The position numbers and the translations under genes were made by a program. DNA of 26,368 nucleotides from JAGTVG01 sp964389805 (GTDB lineage Bacteria; Bacteroidota; Bacteroidia; Cytophagales; Cyclobacteriaceae): contig CAYMFU010000074.1 of NCBI GenBank assembly GCA_964389805.1, forward strand, positions 1-26,368, in the 5' to 3' direction. A model generated the notes under the pieces. The model worked only from the letters and a program-made list of their open reading frames with translations. It made no database searches and was not told the origin of the DNA. Shown piece by piece: positions 1 to 8,498 of this stretch. Positions within the stretch are counted from its first letter, which is position 1. The number at the start of each line of letters is the position of its first letter.

Positions 1-1466
1 TCCTGAGAATACTCAACAGCAGAAACCGGATCTGTCCAGTCTTTCTCGAACGTTGGATGTCCATCATGAATTTTAAATCCATCTCTTACCACTGTTCGTA
101 CTTTTTCATCATCAGAAATGTTGGTAAATTTCATATTTTCACCATCCCATTCTAATGTCTTATTGAGTCCCTGTAGTCGAACAGCAAGTACTCCCATAAC
201 CACCATTTCATTAAATGGTCCTGCTTCAGCAAAATCAGAAGTACAAGGCACCCTGTTTTCAGGACTTTCCTTACAAGCGCGAACCCAATCCATTTCATGA
301 GCTCCACGTTGCCAGCCAAGATCCAGTTCTTTTTCCACTCGTCTTTCTGTTTCAGGAACGTCAGGAGTTTTTCCAGACAATAATTCTGGATTAACCCCGT
401 AACAACCGGCATGAAGAATATCCTTTGTGCCGTAGAAGAAAGTACCACCCCCTGATTTATTAGGATTCTTACCGGCTGGCCAGTTATCCGGTAACATAGG
501 CTTGATTCCACCATCGTACCAGCTTACCTCAACTTCCGGCATTTTAACTTTACCTACGTTAGCCCTTTCAGGGAAAGTGAGTTTCACAGCCTGAGCTGAA
601 GGAGCACAATCATTTAACAATAATGTTGAACTACCTTGTGCTTTCGTAGGATATCCGAGTTTTAATCCTTCAAAAACAGGATGCAGGATATGACATGCCA
701 TATCGCCAAGTGCGCCAGTGCCATAATCCCACCAGCCGCGCCAGTTCCATGGGTGATAAATTTCATTGAATGGACGCATTTTAGTAGGACCAATGAAAAG
801 ATCCCAGTTCAAAGTGTCAGGAACCCATTGTCCTTGCTCAGGTGTATTCAAGCCCTGAGGCCAGATCGGACGGTCTGTGAATGACTCAACTTTTGTAACC
901 TCACCAATGGCTCCGCTCCAGATAAGTTCGCAAGTTTTTGCAACACCTGCACCAGAAGCTCCCTGATTACCCATTTGAGTAGCTACTTTGTACTGCTTAG
1001 CAAGTTTTGTCAGCAGTCGTGATTCATAAACCGAGTGAGTCAGAGGTTTCTGTACATATACATGCTTGCCCATGGCTATAGCATTAGCAGCCACGACAGC
1101 GTGGGAATGATCGGCAGTAGCTACAACTACCGCGTCAATATCATTACCCATTTCTTCATACATTTTTCTCCAGTCCCAATAAGTTTTTGCATTTGGGTAT
1201 GCATCAAAAGTTCCTTTAGCATATTTCCAATCCACATCACAAAGGGCAACAATATTTTCTCCCTTGATGTTGTCGAGATTAGCTTTACCCATACCGCCAA
1301 CACCTACACCTGCGATATTCAATGTGTCACTGGGTGCGCGATAACCCTTGCCAATAACGTGCCGGGGTACTATTGTGAATGCTCCTGCAGTAACAGCAGC
1401 ACCTTTCATAAACCTTCTTCTGCCTAGATTTGATTTTTTGTCAGAAGGATTTTTTGAATTTTCCAT
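1..1466 (-). CDS. Tat-exported Gfo/Idh/MocA family oxidoreductase (partial, C-terminus off the left edge)
   Basis: Reading leftward from the ATG at 1464-1466 gives 488 uninterrupted residues before the window edge. The N-terminus has a twin-arginine signal (R16-R17-R18 then FMKGAAVTAGAF), so export in a folded state, with cofactor bound, is expected. A Rossmann dinucleotide loop GVGVGGMG lies at residues 53-60. The usual EKP motif of the family reads QKP at 139-141 (VYVQKPLTHS), and a G-D-M-A-C-H stretch follows at 254-259, with H259 in the place of the usual active-site His. Family members are NAD(P)-dependent dehydrogenases or epimerases acting on sugars and inositols; the substrate cannot be read here. 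It is followed upstream by about 300 bp of non-coding DNA, so it likely has its own promoter. It might serve sugar catabolism together with the genes at 21947-26368, but it is 20 kb away from them. Confidence 0.93.
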   Translation of the reverse strand, partial: MENSKNPSDKKSNLGRRRFMKGAAVTAGAFTIVPRHVIGKGYRAPSDTLNIAGVGVGGMGKANLDNIKGENIVALCDVDWKYAKGTFDAYPNAKTYWDWRKMYEEMGNDIDAVVVATADHSHAVVAANAIAMGKHVYVQKPLTHSVYESRLLTKLAKQYKVATQMGNQGASGAGVAKTCELIWSGAIGEVTKVESFTDRPIWPQGLNTPEQGQWVPDTLNWDLFIGPTKMRPFNEIYHPWNWRGWWDYGTGALGDMACHILHPVFEGLKLGYPTKAQGSSTLLLNDCAPSAQAVKLTFPERANVGKVKMPEVEVSWYDGGIKPMLPDNWPAGKNPNKSGGGTFFYGTKDILHAGCYGVNPELLSGKTPDVPETERRVEKELDLGWQRGAHEMDWVRACKESPENRVPCTSDFAEAGPFNEMVVMGVLAVRLQGLNKTLEWDGENMKFTNISDDEKVRTVVRDGFKIHDGHPTFEKDWTDPVSAVEYSQ

Positions 1467-1768
1467 AAAAAAATATTTAAAGTTTGTTAAAATAGATCGA
1501 CTCTGCCAATGTTAAAATTGGGATATAATTTTACAACTTATATTTCACTTTTACCATTGAAATTTCAAAAAATACATATACGGCAAAAGGTAAAATGCAC
1601 TCTTTTGTCTTTATTTTAATGCGAAAAGGAAAAAGATGAGTTCTATTCTACATTATTATTGGGAAGGTGCTCTTTGATAATAAATCTCTGCTCTGTGAAG
1701 GGAACGGATAATATCGTTGATGCAAATTTAGATCAGCATTATTATGCTTCTTCTTATGGGAATAATTT
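1467..1768. other. Intergenic region between the oxidoreductase start and the end of the efflux operon
   Basis: No convincing gene lies here. The gap should contain the minus-strand promoter of the oxidoreductase and the 3' end of the efflux operon transcript. I see a short inverted repeat CCAAT-N6-ATTGG (1506-1521), 40 bp upstream of the oxidoreductase start, which could be an operator but has only 5-bp arms. No clear rho-independent terminator follows the permease stop at 1769. Reading frames here are short and of unlikely composition. Confidence 0.5.
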
Positions 1769-2881
1769 TTAACTGCTTTTTCTGTAACTGTATATAGCCC
1801 AACCGTTAAAAAAGATCGCAAAAACCGATAATGCAATAAATTGGGGTAATAAATCCATGAAACTACTACCTTTTAGGAAAACCATACGCAATACCTGAAT
1901 AATATATTTCAATGGGCTGAAATTGCTTAACATCTGAGCCCAACCTGGCATGTTCTCGATAGGTGTATATAAACCGCTCATAAATATAAAAGTCAGTACA
2001 AAAAAGAACATCATGAACATGGCCTGTTGAACGGTAGCGGCATAGTTCGAAACGACCAGTCCAAACCCGGATATGGCCAGGATAAATATGGTGACAAACA
2101 GATATAGAGTTCCAAGGAATCCAGCTGGTTCTATGTTCCAGACAAAATAAGCAACACCGATACAAATGGAAAGCACCACATACCCAATGACCCAGTACGG
2201 TATCAACTTGGCCAGGATAAAAGTAAATTTCTTAACTGGTGTTACATTCATTTGTTCTATCGTACCACTTTCCTTTTCACCAACGATATTCAATGCTGGT
2301 AAAAATCCGCATATCATCGCCATCACCATTACCATCAGTGCAGGAACCATATATACTTCATAAAGTAAGCTTGGATTGTACCTGTACTTTGGTATAATGT
2401 CAAGAAAGGGAACCTTAAACGAATCTGTGTTTCCTGTTATATCAGTTCTTATATTATTATTGAAATCCATAATAATCTCAACCAGATATGCTGTGCCTAA
2501 TCCTCCTTTATTTCCATTTACTGCATTGGCAGTGATCATCAGACCAGCATTCATTTCTTTAATTAAATCCCTTTCAAAATTGGCAGGAATCTCTATAATC
2601 ACATCAGATCTGTCTGATTCAATTTGTTCAATCGCTGCATTATAATTATTAGATATATCAGTGATTCTAAAATAGCCCGAGGAAATGGCCTTCTGTACAA
2701 GATCCCTTGAATAAGAGCTTTTATCATGGTCGATAATACTTAGAGTTATGTTTTTAACCTCGAAAGTCGTTACTAGTGGGAATACCAGGAGAACCATTAA
2801 AGGGAACATGATTACCAATCTCGGTAGAAAGGGATTTCTTTTAAATTGTTTGAACTCTTTTTCCAGTAAATACCGTAACAT
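1769..2881 (-). CDS. ABC-2 type permease, YbhR-like (second transmembrane subunit of the efflux pump)
   Basis: The 370-residue product has the ABC-2 layout: one N-terminal membrane helix (PRLVIMFPLMVLLVFPLVTT), a large extracytoplasmic domain to about residue 175, then five hydrophobic helices in the C-terminal half. The NVVGEKESGTIEQM-like stretch (here NIVGEKESGTIEQMNVTPV) is the conserved cytoplasmic coupling segment of YbhR/YhhJ-type permeases, and FMSGLYTPIENMP matches the conserved loop before the last helices. It is the last gene of the operon and begins 2 bp after the preceding permease stop, so translational coupling is likely. It should pair with the upstream permease to form a heterodimeric pore exporting hydrophobic or cationic compounds; the true substrate is unknown. 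Confidence 0.93.
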   Translation of the reverse strand: MLRYLLEKEFKQFKRNPFLPRLVIMFPLMVLLVFPLVTTFEVKNITLSIIDHDKSSYSRDLVQKAISSGYFRITDISNNYNAAIEQIESDRSDVIIEIPANFERDLIKEMNAGLMITANAVNGNKGGLGTAYLVEIIMDFNNNIRTDITGNTDSFKVPFLDIIPKYRYNPSLLYEVYMVPALMVMVMAMICGFLPALNIVGEKESGTIEQMNVTPVKKFTFILAKLIPYWVIGYVVLSICIGVAYFVWNIEPAGFLGTLYLFVTIFILAISGFGLVVSNYAATVQQAMFMMFFFVLTFIFMSGLYTPIENMPGWAQMLSNFSPLKYIIQVLRMVFLKGSSFMDLLPQFIALSVFAIFFNGWAIYSYRKSS

Positions 2882-2883
2882 AT

Positions 2884-3990
2884 CTATTCCAATCTGATTT
2901 TAAATTTCTTTAAGCTGGCTGTTATGAGTACTATGGCCATAAGGATAAGTACCATGATCTCTTTCAAAACGTCCTGTAGTCCTAAACCTTTGATCATTAT
3001 ATCCCGGATAGCTTCAATATACCATTTAGCTGGAATGATCTGAGCTATTCCCTGGAGAATAAGAGGCATATTTTCTATGGGAAACATTAATCCGGAGAGC
3101 ATAACTACGGGCATCATCAGTCCCATCGCTGAGGCCAGCAAAGCCACAAGTTGTTTATCCGTGAGAGAGGATATCAATAAACCCAATGCCAGCACAACGA
3201 ATATGAAAATTATTGAAACAAGATAAAGAGAAAACAAACTGCCATTAACAGGAACTTCCAGCAGGAATACTGCAAGCAACAAAACATTTGTAAAGTTGAC
3301 CAGAGAAATAACAAAATAGGGTACAACCTTAGCCAATACGATCATCAGGGGGGGCATTGGAGATACCAGGATAACCTCCATCGTCCCAAGCTCTTTTTCG
3401 CGTGCAATAGAAACGGAAGTCATCAGGGCACATATCAGCATCAGAACCATCCCCATCACGCCTGGAACAATAGTAAAGGCCCCTTTCATGGTTGGATTAT
3501 ATAATAATTTTACTTCTGCATCTATTTGGAATGGTATATTCTCCTGACGCATCATTTCCTGCTGGTACATCCTGATGATTCTCGTGGCATAAGTCGTTAA
3601 GGTTGAAGCTGTATTTGGGTCTGTTCCATCAGCAATAAGTAATACCTGGGCATCTCCTGTATGCATCAGGTTTTCGAGAAATCGTTCACTGAAAACCACC
3701 AATAGGCCTACTTTCCCTTCCTGGAAAATTGTTTCTATCTGATCTGGATTGTCAACGTATTCCAGTAAAGTAAAATATTCACTGGTCCCCAGTTTAATGG
3801 CAATATTCTTTGTGGCCTGATCTTTGGAAGGATCATAAATAGCGATCTTGCTGTTTTTTATTTCAGGGGTTATACCGAATCCAAAAAGAATGATCATGGC
3901 CATAGGCAAGGCAAGAAGCATCATCATGGTCCATCGATCACGATAAATGTGATAAAACTCTTTTTTTGTGAAAGTTAAAAATTGCCTCAT
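2884..3990 (-). CDS. ABC-2 type permease, YbhS-like (first transmembrane subunit of the efflux pump)
   Basis: The 368-residue protein has the same architecture as its downstream partner: N-terminal helix near residues 20-40 (MMMLLALPMAMIILFGFGI), an extracytoplasmic domain to about 170, then a block of five helices. The coupling motif SIAREKELGTMEVILVSP and the loop SGLMFPIENMP are characteristic of the YbhS/DrrB branch of ABC-2 permeases. Two bases separate it from the preceding ATPase gene and two from the next permease. E. coli YbhS and YbhR form a heterodimer with YbhF, and the same arrangement is inferred here. The two permeases are similar in layout but clearly distinct proteins, an old duplication. 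Confidence 0.94.
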   Translation of the reverse strand: MRQFLTFTKKEFYHIYRDRWTMMMLLALPMAMIILFGFGITPEIKNSKIAIYDPSKDQATKNIAIKLGTSEYFTLLEYVDNPDQIETIFQEGKVGLLVVFSERFLENLMHTGDAQVLLIADGTDPNTASTLTTYATRIIRMYQQEMMRQENIPFQIDAEVKLLYNPTMKGAFTIVPGVMGMVLMLICALMTSVSIAREKELGTMEVILVSPMPPLMIVLAKVVPYFVISLVNFTNVLLLAVFLLEVPVNGSLFSLYLVSIIFIFVVLALGLLISSLTDKQLVALLASAMGLMMPVVMLSGLMFPIENMPLILQGIAQIIPAKWYIEAIRDIMIKGLGLQDVLKEIMVLILMAIVLITASLKKFKIRLE

Positions 3991-3992
3991 AT

Positions 3993-4730
3993 TTAATTAT
4001 TTGCACGGGTAGCTCTTCTGGCCAGTTTATGAAATATCTGATCCATGCTTTCCGCATTAAATTTTTTTCTTAGATTTTTAGGGCTGTCCAAAGCCTCAAT
4101 TTTTCCATCTACCATCATGGAAATCCTGTTACAATATTCTGCTTCATCCATATAATGGGTTGTAACAAAAATGGTTATACCCCTATCCGCTGCCTCATAA
4201 ATCAATTCCCAGAATTGTCTCCGTGCCACCGGATCCACTCCACCCGTAGGTTCATCAAGAAATACAATCTTCGGTTCATGAAAGATCGCCGCAGAAAAGG
4301 CCAGTTTTTGTTTCCAGCCTAGCGGGAGTGACTTTACCATAGTATTTTTCTCGTCCTGTATCCCCAATTGGCCAAGGGCATTGTCAATTCTTTCATTGAT
4401 CTCTTTGTTGGGAACTCCATAAATTCCCCCATAAAGCCTGAGGTTTTCCCATACCTTCAGGTCTTCGTAAAGTGCGAATTTTTGGCTCATATAACCTATA
4501 TTCGCTTTAACCTGTTCGGATTGTTTTTCAATATCGAAACTGGCTACCTTTCCGAATCCTGAGGTAGGTTTACTTAAACCGCAAAGCATTCTCATTGCCG
4601 TTGTTTTACCGGCGCCGTTAGCCCCCAGGAAGCCAAATATCTCACCTTTTTCCACTTCAAAGGATATGTTATCCACCGCTGTGAAAGGGCCGAATTTCTT
4701 TGTCAATTTTTCTGCAACAATTACTTTCAT
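3993..4730 (-). CDS. ABC transporter ATP-binding protein, equivalent to the C-terminal half of YbhF
   Basis: A 245-residue nucleotide-binding domain, full length for a single ABC domain. Walker A GANGAGKTT is at residues 36-44, Q-loop Gln at 83 (GYMSQKF), Walker B KIVFLDE at 154-160, D-loop GGVDP at 163-167, and switch histidine H192 (TTHYMDEA). The ABC signature, normally LSGGQ, reads LPLGW at 135-139. That variant is, from memory, usual in the second domain of YbhF/RbbA-like proteins. Lacking a second domain, it presumably heterodimerises with the ATPase encoded just upstream, whose defects are complementary (see findings). Ten bases separate the two ATPase genes. Confidence 0.95.
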   Translation of the reverse strand: MKVIVAEKLTKKFGPFTAVDNISFEVEKGEIFGFLGANGAGKTTAMRMLCGLSKPTSGFGKVASFDIEKQSEQVKANIGYMSQKFALYEDLKVWENLRLYGGIYGVPNKEINERIDNALGQLGIQDEKNTMVKSLPLGWKQKLAFSAAIFHEPKIVFLDEPTGGVDPVARRQFWELIYEAADRGITIFVTTHYMDEAEYCNRISMMVDGKIEALDSPKNLRKKFNAESMDQIFHKLARRATRANN

Positions 4731-4740
4731 CCTGATGCGT

Positions 4741-5667
4741 TTAACCAGCTAATTCCATAAAACAATCCTCAATGCCCGGCTGAATACTTTTAATTTCTAT
4801 TTCCTTATGACCTTTATCTATGAGAAACTTCTCTAATGTTTTTTGATTGAAAGTACTATCCTGATCAGGCAGTATTGATCGGTTTATCGTAATATGATGG
4901 GTGTCACCAAAGGCATAGCAGGTCATGATGTTTTCATGGGACCTGAGATCTTTGAGTAATTTTGACATATTTAGCCCAGTTACGGACCAAATCGTACTTT
5001 CGAAATCACCGATTATGTTTTCCGGTGTATCTATTTTTAAAAAGACTCCATCCTGAATAAGTGCTATTTTGTCACATAAACCAGCTTCATCCATATATGG
5101 TGTGGAGACAATGATCGTTATTCCCTGTTTCTTCAAATTGGCAAGCATATCCCAGAATTCTTTCCTGGACACCGGATCAACTCCGGTTGTTGGTTCATCC
5201 AGAAAGAGAACCGTGGGTTTATGGATCAATGCGCAGCTTAATGCCAGCTTTTGTTTCATTCCTCCCGACAAAGCGCCTGCCCGCCGTTTTTTAAACGGCT
5301 CGATCTGCTGATAGATGTCTTTAACCAGATGATAGTTTTCTTCAATGGTAGTATTGAATATTGATGCAAACACGGTAAGGTTTTCCTCAACGGAGAGATC
5401 CTGATACAAGGAAAATCTACCCGGCATATAGCCTACCTTTTTCCGGATACTCCTGAAATCCTTTAAAATATCATCACCATCTACCATGGCAGATCCTGAA
5501 TCGGGAATTAATAATGTAGTCAGGATTCTGAAAAGTGTGGTTTTTCCAGCCCCATCGGGTCCAATAATACCAAATATTTCCCCTTTTGGTACCGAGAAAC
5601 TGATCCCTTTTAGGGCTTCGACTTTTCCGTATTTTCGTTTCAGGTTATGGACTTCAACAGCATGCAT
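4741..5667 (-). CDS. ABC transporter ATP-binding protein, equivalent to the N-terminal half of YbhF
   Basis: A 308-residue protein: an ABC domain (residues 1 to about 220) plus a C-terminal extension of some 85 residues of the kind found in DrrA-like exporters. Walker A GPDGAGKTT is at 36-44, the signature LSGGMKQ at 133-139 is canonical, and Walker B TVLFLDE at 152-158 keeps the catalytic Glu. Two switch residues are lost: the Q-loop reads MPGRFSLY, with Gly83 where its partner has Gln83, and the H-loop reads STPYMDEA with Pro190 replacing His. It is therefore unlikely to hydrolyse ATP at its own Walker site but can lend an intact signature to the partner. Its start (5667) overlaps the last base of the adaptor stop codon, so the two are translationally coupled. 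Confidence 0.95.
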   Translation of the reverse strand: MHAVEVHNLKRKYGKVEALKGISFSVPKGEIFGIIGPDGAGKTTLFRILTTLLIPDSGSAMVDGDDILKDFRSIRKKVGYMPGRFSLYQDLSVEENLTVFASIFNTTIEENYHLVKDIYQQIEPFKKRRAGALSGGMKQKLALSCALIHKPTVLFLDEPTTGVDPVSRKEFWDMLANLKKQGITIIVSTPYMDEAGLCDKIALIQDGVFLKIDTPENIIGDFESTIWSVTGLNMSKLLKDLRSHENIMTCYAFGDTHHITINRSILPDQDSTFNQKTLEKFLIDKGHKEIEIKSIQPGIEDCFMELAG

Positions 5668-6566
5668 TATTCGATTATTTTGAATCCGCCGTACATTCCG
5701 ATCTTCAGATATTCGTCGTTTCTAACCGTAATTTTTACGGCATATACGAGGTTTGCCCGTTCATCCTGAGTTTGTATCGTTTTTGGCGTGAACTCTGATT
5801 TATCGGATATCCATGAAATGGTTCCCTCATATTCCCTGTTCTCAGTTTCTCCAAATTCGGCATATACCTTAACCCCTTGACCAATTTTCAAACGGGCCAA
5901 CATATCGGCTGTTACATAGGCTTTTAAAATCATTTGACCCAGATCAGCAATTTTAAACAAGGCTTTACCCGTACCGGTCATTTCTCCCGGTTCCGCATAC
6001 TTAACCAACACGGTTCCATCTATAGGACTTTTAATTATACATTTTTCAATCTGGTCCGCCAGCTGTGCTACATGAATATCAATGGTATTACTTTGAGCAT
6101 CAACTGAATTAACACTATTGCCTAATGTACTTTTCTGAGACCTTAAACGGGCTTTTAAGATCAGTATTAAGGATTCAATGTCATCCAGCTGTTTTTGCGT
6201 GGCAACATCTCCTTCCAGCAGTCTTTGAATCCTTTCTTTTTCCCTTTCCTGTTTCGCAATCTCCCTTTCGGTAGCTTCGATTTGCGCTTTAATATCTGGC
6301 CTATTAGATTCAACGGTTATTTTGTTGGCTTCCAGTTGCAGCTTGTTGAAATGTAGTTGAGTGCTGTCAATAGATCCGACGATCTCACCTTTTTTCAAAT
6401 CCTCTCCTTCCTGAATGTTGAATTCCATGATTTTTCCATTGGCTTCAGCAGATACGATTATTTCAGTTGCCTCAAATACGCCGGTTGCATCGGTTAGCCT
6501 TTCTTCATCTCCACATGAAAGAAGAGAAACTGACAGAAGTAAAAGGATATAAATATACGTTTTCAT
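5667..6566 (-). CDS. HlyD/YbhG-family periplasmic adaptor (membrane fusion protein), lipoprotein
   Basis: The 299-residue product starts with a lipoprotein signal peptide ending LLSC, giving an acylated Cys17. A first biotinyl-lipoyl half (EATEIIVSAEANGKIMEFNIQEGEDLKKGEIVGSID is the region near residues 28-65) is followed by a long charged coiled-coil hairpin (about 75-165, rich in E, K, Q and R), a second lipoyl half (CIIKSPIDGTVLVKYAEPGE), and a beta-barrel domain. It should bridge the inner-membrane ABC pump to the TolC-like channel encoded 18 bp upstream. E. coli YbhG occupies the same position in cecR-ybhGFSR. The lipid anchor replaces the N-terminal transmembrane helix seen in many adaptors. 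Confidence 0.93.
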   Translation of the reverse strand: MKTYIYILLLLSVSLLSCGDEERLTDATGVFEATEIIVSAEANGKIMEFNIQEGEDLKKGEIVGSIDSTQLHFNKLQLEANKITVESNRPDIKAQIEATEREIAKQEREKERIQRLLEGDVATQKQLDDIESLILILKARLRSQKSTLGNSVNSVDAQSNTIDIHVAQLADQIEKCIIKSPIDGTVLVKYAEPGEMTGTGKALFKIADLGQMILKAYVTADMLARLKIGQGVKVYAEFGETENREYEGTISWISDKSEFTPKTIQTQDERANLVYAVKITVRNDEYLKIGMYGGFKIIE

Positions 6567-6584
6567 GATCGATAGAGATTTTTA

Positions 6585-7850
6585 TTAATTTCCTGTTTTA
6601 TTTTTATATTGATAGGCTTTCATCAGGTACTGTATTTCATGAACAACGAGGTTTTGTTTGGCTACACTTTCCTCATTGGTTCGATCCAGTAATTCTGATA
6701 AAGTACTGATTCCATTTTCATATTTTATCTCGTAGGCATCCTTGATACTGCTTTTTAGGGACACAATCTCCGTGTCCTGTTCAATCAGTTTCTGGTATTT
6801 TTCCAGCTCCACCCGGGTTTGTGTGAGGTCCAGATTGTTGTTGAACAGGAATGTTTCCCGTTGCACCTTTACCTTTTCAAGATTTATCCCGGTAAGTTTT
6901 TTGTTGTTCCCATTTTTATACAAAGCCCCCAGGCTCCAGTTAACACTCAGACCCCCGATAAATATATTCTCGAGTTTGGAGGCGCCAAAATCTACCCCTG
7001 GCCTGATGAAAGTACCAAATCCAAGTAAACCAAACTTTGGATAGAGCATGGATTTGTCAATTTTACCACGCGCTTCGATCAGGTATTCCTGATTCTGAAA
7101 CATCCTTAACTCAGGACGGTTGTTATCCATAGTTAACAGGGTGTTTTCAGACTCAGGACGTGTAAAAGTTGTTGATCCATCAATCCTTTCCCCTATCATT
7201 GCCTCCAATACGTTCATATAGGCGCTTCGATTGGAAATCAATTCTTCTTTTTTCTGATCTGTTTTGATCAGTTCCACCCTTAATTCATCGATATCAGATG
7301 TATAAGCCGTTCCATTCTCTACAGCAATTTCAACCCGTTTCATATTTCGCATCAGGGTAGATTTAAGGATATCTAACTGCTGTAATTGTTCTTCGATCAG
7401 AAGAATTCCGAAAAACAGATTATTTACCCGGTCTTCCAGGCTGAATAAAGAAATCTCTAATTCTGCCTTTTCTACCTCTGACGAAGCTTCGGTTATCCCC
7501 TTTTTCGCTTTGGTGATACCTCCGTCCCAGATAACCTGGTTCAACTGGATAACTGAAATCATGTTGAAATCAGTAGAAGAAGATTCTTCCGGTGGTCCAA
7601 AACTTGGGAAACCTTCAACGACCCCTCCAATGATTGTGATATCCAATTGAGGAAGATATGCCTTGTTGGCATTTGAAATTGTATATTCCTTTGATTTTTC
7701 GATCAATTCGAATTGTTTAATCAAGGGATAATTGTTCCTTGCTTTTACCTGACATTCATCAAGCCTGATCTGCCCGGTAAGAGGCCTGGAAATCAAACAT
7801 GATAAGAGGAGCATGGAAATTATTCTGATTCTTGTTAATAATGGTTTCAT
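6585..7850 (-). CDS. TolC family outer-membrane efflux channel
   Basis: The 421-residue protein has a Sec signal peptide (MLLSCLISRPLTGQ region) and two repeats of long amphipathic alpha-helices broken by short strand segments, the OEP/TolC pattern. Typical markers are DECQVKARNNYPLIKQ at the mature N-terminus, LSVNWSLGALYKNGNNKK in the second half, and a closing helix rich in E, S and L (ENGISTLSELLDRTNEE), which corresponds to the NGxxxxxDLLDA-type motif of the family. It lies 22 bp after tetR and 18 bp before the adaptor. Having the channel in the operon suggests a dedicated tripartite exporter, unlike E. coli ybhGFSR, which has no own outer-membrane component. Confidence 0.92.
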   Translation of the reverse strand: MKPLLTRIRIISMLLLSCLISRPLTGQIRLDECQVKARNNYPLIKQFELIEKSKEYTISNANKAYLPQLDITIIGGVVEGFPSFGPPEESSSTDFNMISVIQLNQVIWDGGITKAKKGITEASSEVEKAELEISLFSLEDRVNNLFFGILLIEEQLQQLDILKSTLMRNMKRVEIAVENGTAYTSDIDELRVELIKTDQKKEELISNRSAYMNVLEAMIGERIDGSTTFTRPESENTLLTMDNNRPELRMFQNQEYLIEARGKIDKSMLYPKFGLLGFGTFIRPGVDFGASKLENIFIGGLSVNWSLGALYKNGNNKKLTGINLEKVKVQRETFLFNNNLDLTQTRVELEKYQKLIEQDTEIVSLKSSIKDAYEIKYENGISTLSELLDRTNEESVAKQNLVVHEIQYLMKAYQYKNKTGN

Positions 7851-7872
7851 TGAATCGATTTTTCTGATTTGA

Positions 7873-8493
7873 TCAAGGTACTAAGCTGCTAAGAATTATG
7901 TGTACGTTTTCTTTTTTCCTTCTATCAAGTAAAGATTGATATTCTTCATCTGAAATTCTGGTGATTGTTTTAAAAATGGGTTCACCCAGAAAGGCGATGA
8001 TATTTAGGGACACTATGGTCATAAGCAGGTCATAAATTGTAATAGGCCGAACTGATCCTTTTTTTATCTCATCCTGCAATTCTCTGTTCATTTGTTCAAT
8101 GGCCTCTTGCGGCATGTCCCCGAGTGTTTCTCTTACTGCCTTAAGCCGTTCCGGATTCATACCTAATTCGCTGAAGAAGAATAATGGCAGTTTGGGCTCC
8201 AGTCGAATAGCCTCAAAATGAGACTCTATCTTCTTCGCTAGCTTTTCTTTATATGGAAGATCCTCATTTCCAATATATAACAGACTGCCTATAAAGAATT
8301 TTATTTTCTTTTGAAATATAGCCTCAAATAATCGCTCTTTAGTCCGGTAGTAGTAATGCACAAGGGCCTGATTGCACCCTACGGCTCTTGCAATTTCCGA
8401 AGTGGAAGTGGCTTTGAATCCTTTCTCGAGAAACAAAGCTGTGGCTTGTTCAAGGATGGCCTCTTCCATATTCTGCTTTGTGTTAATTGGCAT
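7873..8493 (-). CDS. TetR/AcrR family transcriptional regulator of the efflux operon
   Basis: A 206-residue TetR-fold regulator. The helix-turn-helix is at about residues 31-50 (TSEIARAVGCNQALVHYYYR), preceded by the expected first helix (EEAILEQATALFLEKGF) and followed by KERLFEAIF. The C-terminal helices form the ligand pocket and are not conserved enough to name an inducer. It resembles CecR (YbiH) of E. coli in size and in being the first gene of a YbhGFSR-type operon. Being cotranscribed with the pump it probably represses, it should be autoregulated. A 16-bp direct repeat with 21-bp period begins 6 bp upstream of its start codon and is the candidate operator. Confidence 0.93.
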   Translation of the reverse strand: MPINTKQNMEEAILEQATALFLEKGFKATSTSEIARAVGCNQALVHYYYRTKERLFEAIFQKKIKFFIGSLLYIGNEDLPYKEKLAKKIESHFEAIRLEPKLPLFFFSELGMNPERLKAVRETLGDMPQEAIEQMNRELQDEIKKGSVRPITIYDLLMTIVSLNIIAFLGEPIFKTITRISDEEYQSLLDRRKKENVHIILSSLVP

Positions 8494-8498
8494 ATTTA

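Noticed and set aside
1035..1427. 130-residue plus-strand open frame
   Set aside because: It is antisense to the well-supported oxidoreductase and matches nothing.
1509..1619. 36-residue plus-strand frame upstream of the oxidoreductase
   Set aside because: It has no promoter, no recognisable composition, and lies in the expected promoter region of the divergent gene.
1736..1747. GCAT-TATT-ATGC hairpin downstream of the efflux operon as terminator
   Set aside because: Only a 4-5 bp stem and no T-tract on the minus strand.
1648..1836. 62-residue minus-strand frame overlapping the end of the last permease
   Set aside because: It overlaps the permease C-terminus in another frame and lies mostly in non-coding DNA; no family features.
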